From JBBBNV01 sp037137075 (GTDB lineage Bacteria > Bacillota > Bacilli > Paenibacillales > NBRC-103111), in assembly GCF_037137075.1 (NCBI RefSeq), contig NZ_JBBBNV010000049.1:1-13714 (forward strand): 13,714 bases of DNA, written 5' to 3'. Within the stretch, counting starts at the first letter, position 1. Every line of letters starts with the position of its first letter. Shown in pieces: positions 7,045 to 13,714 of the stretch. The position numbers and the translations under genes are program-made. The notes under the pieces were generated by a model. That model was not told the origin of the DNA. It saw nothing but the letters and a program-made list of their open reading frames with translations, and did not search any database.

Positions 7045-8001
7045 CTACTGCATCAATGAATGATTCCTGCCTCTACCCTCAACTTCATCCTTATACCCTA
7101 GCAACATACGTACCAACGTATTAGGATACTCCATTAGCTTACGATATTCTGTTGCTGATAAATCTGGATTCCTCAACATGATCGCCTGAAGCTTGGCTAT
7201 TTCTGAAACATCGTAACGAGCCTTGTACACCATAAATTGAGATACGTAATCGCCTACAGACAGTTCTGACAGATTTTCATTGCCGTTCCATAAATACAAC
7301 TTGATCTGTTTTATAAACCGATCTACATTACTACCTTCGGATAAAAAACGATACACCAAGTCACTCTTAATCAAAGTCGTGTTTGAATCCCCTGTATAGC
7401 TTTGTTCCATTAAAAATACTACAATCCCCATAAATGTATCAATGATTTGCAGGGGGATGGACTCATGCGATTCTTCCGATTCAACAGATGCAATTTTGTA
7501 CCTTTTACTCCGGTATACAGAGTGAGCATTCATCTGCTCTTTGATTTTTGAATGCAGTCCTAGTGCATCGTATTCATCGTTGCGATCAATTTTAATGTTA
7601 ACATCCACCTGACCCTGCAAGTGACGTGTCACTCCATAGAACAATCTTTCAGGAATTTTGATATAGAAAAGATTTCGTAGCTCCATCATCGTAAGATTTA
7701 GTTGTTGAGCAATGTTGTGAGCTTTTGTATTATCGACAATCAAAATGTTGATATTCACATCCCGATTGATTATGTAGTGAAGAATCTTGAAATATTTCTT
7801 CAAATATTGGTCATGATTGTACTCCCTAAAATGTAACTCGCTCTTGGTGCCCATTTCTTCATACATATGTTGTATCGTCTGCGTTATCTCCGTCATTGTC
7901 TGCTCACTGCCGCCATAAGCACCGTAATATGAATTCGCTTTTCCTAGCTGATCAATTTTATTCGCTTCATCGAAATAGATATTATAGATCATTGTACACA
8001 T
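7045..8001 (-). CDS. DUF3800-like protein
   Basis: The 318-residue product looks like a DUF3800 protein, a family of unknown role with a predicted RNase H-like fold. It is common on mobile elements and in defence-rich regions. Family-like features are YFDEA (Asp11, Glu12), KSELHFRE (54-60), LIVDN (87-91), KIDRNDEYD (137-145) and SIPLQIIDTFMG (181-192). These acidic positions would form the metal site if the fold is right. The start at 8001 or the ATG at 7992 cannot be decided, since both have weak ribosome sites. Base composition is about 42% GC, unlike the GC-rich block further right. A TATAAT box at 8061-8066 on the minus strand may belong to its promoter. The family call rests on motif memory. 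Confidence 0.6.
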   Translation of the reverse strand: MCTMIYNIYFDEANKIDQLGKANSYYGAYGGSEQTMTEITQTIQHMYEEMGTKSELHFREYNHDQYLKKYFKILHYIINRDVNINILIVDNTKAHNIAQQLNLTMMELRNLFYIKIPERLFYGVTRHLQGQVDVNIKIDRNDEYDALGLHSKIKEQMNAHSVYRSKRYKIASVESEESHESIPLQIIDTFMGIVVFLMEQSYTGDSNTTLIKSDLVYRFLSEGSNVDRFIKQIKLYLWNGNENLSELSVGDYVSQFMVYKARYDVSEIAKLQAIMLRNPDLSATEYRKLMEYPNTLVRMLLGYKDEVEGRGRNHSLMQ

Positions 8002-8082
8002 CCCAAATAACCAAAATGATAACGTATGACTTGACTTTCATCCACATACATAATATCATGATTATACAGAAATAATACGGAT

Positions 8083-8126
8083 GAGTATAGTCTTCTCCGC
8101 TTCGTTAGCTAGAGCTGACTATACTC
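8083..8126. terminator. hairpin 1 of a twin, 10-bp stem
   Basis: GAGTATAGTC (8083-8092) and GACTATACTC (8117-8126) form a perfect 10-bp stem around a 24-base loop. The loop carries the core CTTCTCCGCTTCGTTAGC, shared from its first base with hairpin 2. An A-run follows on the plus strand, so as a terminator it is incomplete on its own. Confidence 0.5.
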
Positions 8127-8169
8127 AAAAAAACCCTTCTCCGCTTCGTTAGCAGAGTTGGGTTTTTTT
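8127..8169. terminator. hairpin 2 of a twin, bidirectional terminator
   Basis: AAAAAAACCC (8127-8136) pairs with GGGTTTTTTT (8160-8169), and inner pairs CTC/GAG and GCT/AGC continue the stem. Each strand ends in seven T, so it is a good terminator in both directions. It lies between two divergent genes, where no known transcript needs ending. Confidence 0.75.
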
Positions 8170-8259
8170 GTATTTTATACGCTACATGCGTTTGTGCTAA
8201 TGGGGTTGGCTTCAGAGATAGATATCAAGACAAAGGAATAATTTTTGGAATAATTTTTA

Positions 8260-8288
8260 TTGATTTTGACAAATTCATTTGATACGAT
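8260..8288 (+). promoter_or_regulatory. candidate promoter of the two-gene module
   Basis: TTGATT (8260-8265) and TACGAT (8283-8288) are 17 bases apart. A perfect TTGACA (8266-8271) overlaps this region but has no well-placed -10 box. The chosen start of the first gene is 37 bases downstream. Confidence 0.35.
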
Positions 8289-8324
8289 ATGGGCATACTA
8301 GAAATAAAAGAAAGGAGGCAGCGT

Positions 8325-8939
8325 ATGCGCGCGATAAGCGAAGAAGAAGCCCGTAAATATTTGACTCCGCACCTTAACAAATTGATTTTAACTGTTGTGG
8401 AGAGTGTAAATGATTACTTCAATGGCCTAAGATATGCCGCGGTTAGGCATGAGCACTCTTTAAGAACATCAGCTTCAGTCTGCCATGATAAGATTAAGAG
8501 GTCTGTCGAGAATGCTTTTGACGGAGTGCCTGGAACGTACTACCGAACACATCGTGGACTATTTACACTTGTTATTGACGGCGCTATCGCCTTAAGATTT
8601 AAGAAATTTAATCGTAAAAACTTATCCGTTGGAATTGAAACACAACAACTGTTGGCTTTCAATAATCAAGACGTAGAACAATTAGAATTCCCCGATATGC
8701 CACCAAATGGTCTATTGCATATAGGTTATCGTCTCAATAAACTTGAGACTGGAATTGGGGGAGTTTATGTATCTTGCCGGCATGGCAACAATAATCTCTG
8801 GATATGGGATATAACAGAAGAAGGAACAACTACTACGGAACATGTTCTTATTCCTCATCCAGAAGTCAATGTTCCGTCCAGAAGAAAGATTACTGCAAAG
8901 GGAGCAAACATCGGTGGCGGTGAAGTAAATGCAAACTGA
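8325..8939 (+). CDS. unrecognised 204-aa protein, first gene of XRE-M78 module
   Basis: I do not recognise this soluble protein from its sequence. It has an acidic helical start (SEEEARKYLTPHLNKLIL), a basic middle (SVCHDKIKRSVENAF, RFKKFNRKNL) and a probably beta-rich second half (SVGIETQQLLAF, GVYVSCRHGNNNLWIWDI). No signal, membrane segment or catalytic signature is visible. The frame is open from 8289, but AAAGGAGG at 8311-8318 is six bases before the ATG at 8325 and decides the start. Its last 11 bases overlap the next gene, which encodes an XRE/ImmA-type protein. In toxin-antitoxin and phage-defence pairs such as RosmerTA, as I recall them, a protein of about this size stands before an XRE-M78 partner, so a toxin or effector role is plausible but unproven. 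Confidence 0.75.
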   Translation: MRAISEEEARKYLTPHLNKLILTVVESVNDYFNGLRYAAVRHEHSLRTSASVCHDKIKRSVENAFDGVPGTYYRTHRGLFTLVIDGAIALRFKKFNRKNLSVGIETQQLLAFNNQDVEQLEFPDMPPNGLLHIGYRLNKLETGIGGVYVSCRHGNNNLWIWDITEEGTTTTEHVLIPHPEVNVPSRRKITAKGANIGGGEVNAN

Positions 8940-10005
8940 AACGAAATACAATCATAAAATGGTTATCCTGGCCAGAGAGTCACGTGGGATAAGTCAAACT
9001 GAAATGTCAAAGCTCTCCGGATTCTCTCAAGGAAAAATATCTAAAATTGAAAATGGATTGCTTTCCTTATCTGATTCCGATATTGAAGTTATCTCTAGTG
9101 TGCTCGACTATCCGGTGCATTTTTTTCAGAGAACCGAGCGAATTTATGGCGTAGGCTTAAGCGAGTTCTACCATAGAAAACGTCAAAGCGTTCCCCAGAA
9201 AGCCCTCAATAAAATTTACGCAAAACTGGAATTGCGCCGGATGGAGATTTCATCATTATTAAAGTCTGTGGAATTTGGAGAGCACAACTATTTCTTCATG
9301 GATCCTGATCAGTACAACATTGAATCGATTGCCCAAGCAGTCCGTGCTGCATGGAAAATACCAAAGGGTCCGGTAGATAACTTAGTTCAAATTGCCGAAG
9401 AGATGGGCGCAATAATAGTGCCTTTCGACTTTGAAGGCGCGAAAATTGATGGTATAAGCGTGTCCCATCCAGGGGTACCGCCGCTCATCTTTATGAATTA
9501 CTCGAGACCAATGGATCGAATACGTTTTACACTTGCTCATGAAATCGGTCATTTAATCATGCACAGAGTTCCTCCGAGCAATAACGAAGATATTGAAGAG
9601 CAAGCAGACAAATTTGCATCCGAGTTTCTGATGCCAAGAGCAGACATCCAATCTTCTTTTTATGATCTTAATCTGAAGAAATTGGCGGCTTTAAAGATGT
9701 ACTGGAAGGTTTCCATGGCTGCCTTACTTAAAAGAGCTGGGGACCTCGGGAAGGTAACGGAGAGATATTCTCGGTATTTATGGATGCAAATGGGGACCGC
9801 CGGATATAGGAATCAGGAGCCTCTGGAACTGACCCCTCCTCAAGAAAATCCAACTTTGCTGGATGACATTATTGAAGTACACCAAACTGAATTGAGCTAT
9901 TCACCTTTGGATTTAAGCATGGCGATAGGTCTGAACAATGCTGAATTTCAATCGTTGTATTTAAAAAAGGTACATCATTTGAGACTCGTAACAAAAGCAA
10001 AATAG
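8929..10005 (+). CDS. XRE-family HTH fused to ImmA/IrrE (M78) metallopeptidase
   Basis: The 358-residue product joins an XRE-type helix-turn-helix (about 10-66, with GISQTEMSKLSGFSQGKISKI) to a Peptidase_M78/COG2856 domain. The zinc site is HEIGH (204-208), within FTLAHEIGHLIMH, and the downstream Glu in EEQADKFASEFLMP (223-236) is the likely third ligand. ImmA-type peptidases cleave repressors such as ImmR of ICEBs1; fused XRE-M78 proteins act as antitoxins or regulators in several operons. The gene overlaps the preceding one by 11 bases, so the two are translationally coupled. The C-terminal part (about 240-358) has no motif I can name. A terminator follows at once, which closes a two-gene unit. 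It could regulate the module, the whole element, or both. Confidence 0.9.
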   Translation: MQTETKYNHKMVILARESRGISQTEMSKLSGFSQGKISKIENGLLSLSDSDIEVISSVLDYPVHFFQRTERIYGVGLSEFYHRKRQSVPQKALNKIYAKLELRRMEISSLLKSVEFGEHNYFFMDPDQYNIESIAQAVRAAWKIPKGPVDNLVQIAEEMGAIIVPFDFEGAKIDGISVSHPGVPPLIFMNYSRPMDRIRFTLAHEIGHLIMHRVPPSNNEDIEEQADKFASEFLMPRADIQSSFYDLNLKKLAALKMYWKVSMAALLKRAGDLGKVTERYSRYLWMQMGTAGYRNQEPLELTPPQENPTLLDDIIEVHQTELSYSPLDLSMAIGLNNAEFQSLYLKKVHHLRLVTKAK

Positions 10006-10009
10006 TTAT

Positions 10010-10040
10010 AAAAGCCCTGGGCCAAAATACCTGGGCTTTT
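10010..10040 (+). terminator. terminator of the two-gene module
   Basis: AAAAGCCC (10010-10017) and GGGCTTTT (10033-10040) form an 8-bp stem, extended by GG/CC after one T-T mismatch. A T-rich tail follows. It lies five bases after the stop codon of the XRE-M78 gene. Confidence 0.8.
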
Positions 10041-10104
10041 CTATCATTTTGATGGGGTAAATAAACAGGAATCATTTTAATTTCACATTTACGCAGTAAT
10101 TTAT

Positions 10105-10310
10105 TTAATAATTCCACCCCAGCCAGCCGCCCTGCTCCGTCAGCGCCGCCGACATAGGCAGCCGCGAGATGTGGACACGGATGAAGCTACCGGCAGCTAA
10201 CAAGCGGCGCTCTGAGGCCAGCATCATCTGAGGGCCCGAGATCAGCGAACTCCAAGCTGGGCAGCCGCTCTTCTAGCACTTCCTCCTGTTGGGCCATCAG
10301 CCGGATGTGA
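10105..10310 (-). pseudogene. C-terminal relic, unknown family
   Basis: The minus strand reads EYHIRLMAQQEEVLEERLP in one frame. A neighbouring frame then continues LASERRLLAAGSFIRVHI and ends TEQGGWLGWNY and a TAA at 10105-10107. The frame change falls near 10220-10240. The composition looks protein-like, but I recognise no family. It could also be chance reading in GC-rich DNA. Confidence 0.35.
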
Positions 10311-10404
10311 TATTCCAGCTTCTGCTCCGCCTACTCTCGCCGCTCAGTGCTCTCGGCGGACGATGCCGGGCTCCTGCGAACGGCTCGCCCGGCAGCTTCA
10401 CGGC

Positions 10405-10828
10405 TTACGATGTCCCCGCAGGGGCCGCTGACGCTGCGCCCTCCTTTTGCCGCGATCGCTTCGCATGGTCACCGGTTGCCAAGGCCACGTTCGGATTCGG
10501 ATGAAGCAATCCGCACATCAGGCAGACTTGCCCTTCCTGCAACTCGAATGTGCTGACGAGTTGCTGCAACTGGACCACGGCCTCGCAAGCGGCCTGGCAT
10601 GCCGTCGACACCCGCGCCATCAGCGCATCTCTGTACTCTCTCCAGACGAAACAGACGCTGCAGCATTTGGCGGCGTTCTTGCCGGTCAGGGACAGGAACT
10701 CGGCGAATTTACCCTGCAGCAGCGTCGACTCGCGGCCGCTGGTTAGAACGAAAGCTCCGAACCCCCGCTCCGCACGCTGCTCGATAATCTCCCCTGACAG
10801 CCGTCTCCTTAGAACCGAGTTGCTTCAT
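10405..10828 (-). pseudogene. frameshifted cysteine-rich relic
   Basis: The ATG at 10826-10828 overlaps the TGA of the small gene before it, the usual sign of coupled genes, and opens MKQLGSKETAV. The best protein-like frame then continues in another register (SGEIIEQRAERGFGAFVLT), so a frameshift near the GGGG at 10791-10794 is likely. From 10824 to the stop at 10405 this register is open for 139 codons without a stop, the longest in the block. It has cysteine pairs in AAKCCSVCFVW and GQVCLMCGLLH, which could bind zinc. I do not recognise the family. Confidence 0.4.
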
Positions 10829-10938
10829 CCCAGCAGCTCCATAAACAACCGGATCAGCTCCGGCGCAGACAACTCCGACACCCGAATCTGCTCCCGCTCC
10901 GCGCCGGGCGCATCGGCATAAATCGTATGGATGTTCAT
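10825..10938 (-). CDS. possible 37-aa ORF upstream of the cysteine-rich relic
   Basis: The frame is short but intact. It begins MNIHTIYADAPGAERE, ends ELIRLFMELLG, and its TGA overlaps the next ATG. It has no ribosome site before the ATG. If real, it would be the first gene of the coupled pair, facing the AT-rich spacer that separates it from the plus-strand gene at 11063. Function is unknown. Confidence 0.3.
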   Translation of the reverse strand: MNIHTIYADAPGAEREQIRVSELSAPELIRLFMELLG

Positions 10939-11062
10939 AATGCCACAATGAGCAGGGTGCAGTCACTGAATGACTTTCAATACAGTGTTTTTCCTTGAAA
11001 ACCCACATATTTATCATCCTCGAAAAGGGGATAATAATAATCGTTGGAGGAGGTGCACCTAC
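10939..11062. promoter_or_regulatory. AT-rich divergent spacer with inverted repeats
   Basis: This is the only AT-rich stretch near the block centre. It holds TTATCATCC (11011-11019) facing GGATAATAA (11029-11037), an 8-of-9 inverted repeat. It also has AGTCA/TGACT around 10961-10975. The repeats lie between divergent small genes and could be operator sites. No clear sigma-A pair is visible. Confidence 0.35.
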
Positions 11063-11224
11063 TTGAAAGAAAACGAGGATCCCCGAACAGATCAGCCGTC
11101 TCCTGAAGCCATGAAAAATCTGCATTGACTTATCGCACGAATTTTGCCTAAATATGCGAAGCGATTAATTGAACTTATTGAACATGAAAATCGTTCCTCA
11201 AATGATGAAAAGTCAAAAGAATAG
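11063..11224 (+). pseudogene. small gene with an in-frame TGA
   Basis: TTG at 11063 follows GGAGGAGG with a good spacing, and the frame runs 53 codons to TAG at 11222-11224. Codon 22 (11126-11128) is TGA. Before it the peptide reads KENEDPRTDQPSPEAMKNLH; after it LIARILPKYAKRLIELIE and then a charged tail. Composition is AT-rich like the rest of the host, unlike the surrounding block. The likely reading is a small host-type gene broken by one substitution; recoding of the TGA is possible but has no support. A second half starting at TTG 11144 would lack a ribosome site. Confidence 0.5.
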
Positions 11225-11299
11225 GGAACGCTCGCGCCATAGCATGAAGCTTGATGCTTTCTAAGACCGCACCACATGTCGGGGGCCGCGTTCCAACTG

Positions 11300-12000
11300 C
11301 TAATCGGTTAACACGAGAGATAGAGCCACCAGGTGCAGCTTCTGCAGGCGGCGAATTTTCGGCGGGCTCTCCCCACCATCCTGAAGGCTATGACCAGGCC
11401 GTAGCCAGCGGCAGTGGCCCGATCCAACTCCGTGTACACCTGAGCCAGCCCGTTCGCGGCACGAACTGACGGCAGTAGCAGGATTCGCCGCGGCTCCCGC
11501 AGATGTATGCGCTCCGCTCTCGCCCGCAGCTATCCGCTGTCAGGCCGTCTCGCTTGTCCAGACACTTTCGCCGTCCCTTCCCCTGGCTGTGTTTGAATCG
11601 CTTCTCTGACCGCCTCCCGAGCCGTCTCCGCCGTCCAGCGCGTACCATTCCTTTTGCAATAGTCAACCCTGAGCCCAACAGGCGAAAGCGCCTAGCTCTC
11701 CATCTCGCCGTGTTCAATCCCAACTGCCGGTAGCCTCTCCTTGGTCAGCATCGTGGTTCCAAAAGGTCAGCGCAATGCGTTCAACAAAGGGATCGCTTCT
11801 TCCCGGTCATGCGAAGCCCACCAGAAAAGGGCGACCGTGAAGCCTGCGAACCAATCAAGCCCGCCGACACCGTGCTGGAATCGAGCTGCACCCGGTGGCG
11901 AGCTCGGCACGCAAACAGCGACCTGTCCCCGAGTGGTGCCGAAAAACGTACCTGATTGAGCCTGCTGTTTCGGAAGAGTCCTGTGAACCACAGCAACCAC
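11300..12000 (-). pseudogene. relic reading frame with three stops
   Basis: One minus-strand register can be followed from 12000 to about 11375 with stops only at 11767-11769, 11692-11694 and 11530-11532. Stretches include DWFAGFTVALFWWASHDREE, GTRWTAETAREAVREAIQTQ and GLAQVYTELDRATAAGYG. A frame change near 11375 then gives ESPPKIRRLQKLHLVALSLV and a stop at 11300. These look like one decayed gene, but I recognise no family, and open frames are common in GC-rich DNA. Confidence 0.35.
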
Positions 12001-12016
12001 CCGGCAGCAGACGGGC

Positions 12017-12360
12017 TTACAACTGGTTCAGCATCGTGAAAATCGTCCGGTCAGAAACAAGTAGATCGACAACAGCTTCGGGAAGGGGTACCGGAATAGC
12101 GGACGAGCGCGGCGGCCTCAGCATTTCTCAGCCTTTGAAGCAGAGCCCCGCCACACCGCCCGCTCACGGCTCCTGGGCTACTTTGCGTGCTGCCAACGTA
12201 TCGAGCGTTTCCACTCGCCCGGCTATCCCGTAGGGCTGCAGGCCAACTCAGAGAACAGCTCCGCCCCCCCCTTCTTGCGCCGCGCCGCTGCTTGTGCTCG
12301 CCCCTTATAGAACTGCACGAATACAAATACCGGGAAGGCCCAAATACCGTGATTCTCGTC
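12017..12360 (-). pseudogene. relic reading frame, unknown family
   Basis: The register starting DENHGIWAFPVFVFVQFYKG is open from 12360 to about 12240. A neighbouring register then continues AGRVETLDTLAARKVAQEP and ends LPEAVVDLLVSDRTIFTML before TAA at 12017-12019. Stops interrupt it at 12164-12166 and 12128-12130. The frame change is near a run of eight C at 12263-12271, a typical slippage site. No family is recognised. Confidence 0.35.
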
Positions 12361-12365
12361 TTGCC

Positions 12366-12886
12366 TTAACGGTCATTGCGGAGGGCTTCAAACCGACTGG
12401 CTTCACCATGCAGGAACAGGAGCGACCAGGCTCTTAGATGCGCTACTGAGCGGCGAGGGCTGGATCGTCGTTCCGTCTTGATGATCGCGACAGCGGGCTC
12501 ACGACCTGCCTATGCCGCGCCTGCGGCTGTTCCGGACAACTCGACGCCGTAGTAACGCTTCAAAATAGCAGGGCTGCAGACGACACAAAGCCGGTTGGGC
12601 TTGCTACCGTTGGAACGCGCGGTTTTTCGCCCTTGTCGCTGACGGATTCGCTCCCAATCGGAAAGATACGCCCAGACGGCACCCACGGCAAGGCTGACGG
12701 CCCGAAACTTCAGACGGCCCCGGCATAGTCCAGCCTATCAACTCGCTCCCACGCCCGCCGTTTGGCCTTGTGGGACGATTCGACAGCGTGGCGCGTTTCA
12801 GCGCGACGAAAGATCACTGCCCGCGCTGCCGCCAGGAAAATGAGCTACTTGGTAAGCGACCGATCAGCCGGCAGCAGCGGCACTCA
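12366..12886 (-). pseudogene. relic reading frame with CxxC motif
   Basis: A register from 12844 to 12710 reads LIFLAAARAVIFRRAE and then SSHKAKRRAWERVDRLDYAG. A TAG (12845-12847) lies just before it. A second register from 12719 to 12366 reads LKFRAVSLAVGAVWAYLSDW, then NRLCVVCSPAILKRYYGVEL, and continues to a TAA, with one TAG at 12510-12512. The join near 12720 is best explained by a frameshift. The basic N-half and CxxC suggest a nucleic-acid-related protein, but I cannot name it. A third register open to about 13120 may be its 5' part. Confidence 0.4.
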
Positions 12887-13238
12887 GACAACTCATGCCC
12901 GACAGCAAATAACGGCAACAGGGCACCAGTTCGCGCCGATATACGGCGGCACCAAGGAGAGAAGGACCGGGAGAACCCCCATGGAGCCACAACGGCCGCC
13001 CATGGGTGAATGCCTACAGGTTGAGTCAAGCCGGACGGCAAACATCGGGGCCACACGGCCGGGCGGAAATAGCGTCGAATCGACGGGGCACTTCCCCGGA
13101 GCGTTCCATTGTTCAGGCGTTATGTTTTGTATGAATCCCTAACATAAATTCGATCACTGAGTTGAATTGCGGAACTATATTCTAGTATGCACGTACTATA
13201 AAATTAAAAATATAGAACAGACGAGGTGATGCTTCAAT

Positions 13239-13607
13239 ATGAGAGAACGCATAACACCACTTAAAGTTATAGCAATCATCATTTTCATTATTGGAATTTC
13301 TTTAGTATCTTCCTACAATGATGTTAAGGAAAGCGCCGCTGAAATGACTAATTCCTTGTTCGACCCAATCAGCAACATTTTTGAAGATCCGGCGTCCACC
13401 GCTACATTTGATATAGAAAAATACCAGACAGAAGCTGTTATCAATTCAGGAAATTACATGATAGAATGGGTATCATTTGAACGGAATCTTGCCGTTGGTG
13501 TTAGTGCTATTGTACTTGGCTTATTATTGTTCACAACTGCCTCAATGGTCGATGAAAGGAAATTTTGGCAGACCGTCACTAAATATTTCACCCAAGCAGG
13601 CTCCTAA
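13239..13607 (+). CDS. small two-helix membrane protein, hypothetical
   Basis: The 122-residue product has membrane helices near residues 7-24 and 83-102. Between them is a loop of about 58 residues that is acidic and probably outside the cell. Its C-terminal tail is short (VDERKFWQTVTKYF). GAGGTGAT at 13223-13230 stands eight bases before the ATG. I do not recognise the family, and no membrane partner gene is visible in the window. Base use is AT-rich like the other accessory genes and unlike the GC-rich block. It could be an immunity or accessory protein of the element, but there is no direct evidence. Confidence 0.7.
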   Translation: MRERITPLKVIAIIIFIIGISLVSSYNDVKESAAEMTNSLFDPISNIFEDPASTATFDIEKYQTEAVINSGNYMIEWVSFERNLAVGVSAIVLGLLLFTTASMVDERKFWQTVTKYFTQAGS

Positions 13608-13714
13608 GCTTCAAAAAATCAGGCATTCCGCCTTATTCGTGAGCGTCAAATAGCCCCCACCTAGCAGTCAGATGGGAGCAAGTGTATGATGGATTAAGAT
13701 TACGCGAGGCGGCA
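13608..13714 (+). other. right edge, no gene called
   Basis: An open stretch running off the end (from about 13665) reads AVRWEQVYDGLRLREAA. It may be the first part of a gene or a fragment, but no start codon with a ribosome site precedes it. CCCACCT and AGATGGG nearby form a weak stem. Confidence 0.25.

Larger units (their letters stand above)
10105..13140. other. GC-rich block of decayed foreign genes
   Basis: Composition rises sharply here (for example 39 of 60 bases are G or C at 12781-12840, against 25 of 60 at 7501-7560). No reading frame of ordinary gene length is intact. On the minus strand protein-like stretches follow one another, each broken by stop codons or frame changes; they are listed separately. 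Many of the stops are TAG or TGA, which single changes from CAG or CGA could give. The plus strand also has open frames, but these look like shadows of GC-rich coding. I see no transposase signature, and only a weak 7-base inverted repeat at the right edge (13120-13126 and 13141-13147). Confidence 0.55.

Noticed and set aside
8083..8169. A type III toxin-antitoxin RNA (repeats upstream of a toxin gene).
   Set aside because: Only two copies exist, they lie in separate hairpins, and the downstream gene does not resemble a ToxN-type RNase.
10105..13140. A group II intron or an insertion sequence.
   Set aside because: No reverse transcriptase motif, no domain V-like hairpin, no recognised transposase motif and no convincing terminal inverted repeats with target duplication were seen.
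12762..13142. A plus-strand frame of 126 codons open through the GC-rich block.
   Set aside because: Its residues are rich in Arg, Thr and Pro as in antisense reading, it has no ribosome site, and the minus strand gives more protein-like segments.
1..13714. CRISPR arrays, tRNA or rRNA genes.
   Set aside because: No spaced repeat series and no cloverleaf or rRNA sequence was found by reading both strands.

Overview
The window looks like chromosome of a spore-forming Bacillota, most likely Paenibacillaceae. The evidence is a compact set of sporulation and germination genes (pdaB, kbaA, gerD, a salA/mrp-type ATPase, cwlD) in the order known beside rpsI in Bacillus subtilis, with cysH between rpsI and cwlD. 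Strong Shine-Dalgarno sites and GTG/TTG starts fit this group.

Left part (1-6600), core chromosome. From left to right there is a small conserved protein, a SpoIIM-family membrane protein, pdaB, kbaA, gerD, salA/mrp, cwlD and cysH. Convergent pairs (pdaB/kbaA, gerD/salA) share hairpin terminators. cwlD and pdaB have candidate sporulation sigma-factor promoters, and cysH has a near-perfect vegetative promoter. Together the genes act on sporulation initiation (KbaA), cortex peptidoglycan maturation (CwlD, PdaB) and germinant response (GerD); cysH belongs to sulfate assimilation.

Junction (6463-6600). The minus strand carries only the last 20 codons of rpsI, its stop and its terminator. Sequence to the right is unrelated to rpsI. 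This is the expected scar of an integrative element inserted in the 3' end of rpsI, so the right part of the window is accessory DNA. The intact rpsI should lie beyond the right edge.

Right part (6600-13714), accessory. It holds a DUF3800-like gene, a twin hairpin with an 18-base repeated core, and an overlapping two-gene module: an unrecognised 204-residue protein and an XRE/ImmA-type metallopeptidase fusion, which resembles toxin-antitoxin or phage-defence pairs. Next comes about 3 kb of GC-rich DNA (roughly 60%, against about 42-48% around it) with no convincing intact gene but several minus-strand reading frames broken by stops and frameshifts, i.e. decayed foreign genes. A small plus-strand gene with an in-frame TGA lies inside it. 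A small two-helix membrane protein gene follows at the right end.

The strongest candidates for something new are the overlapping protein/XRE-M78 module and the rpsI-borne element that carries it.
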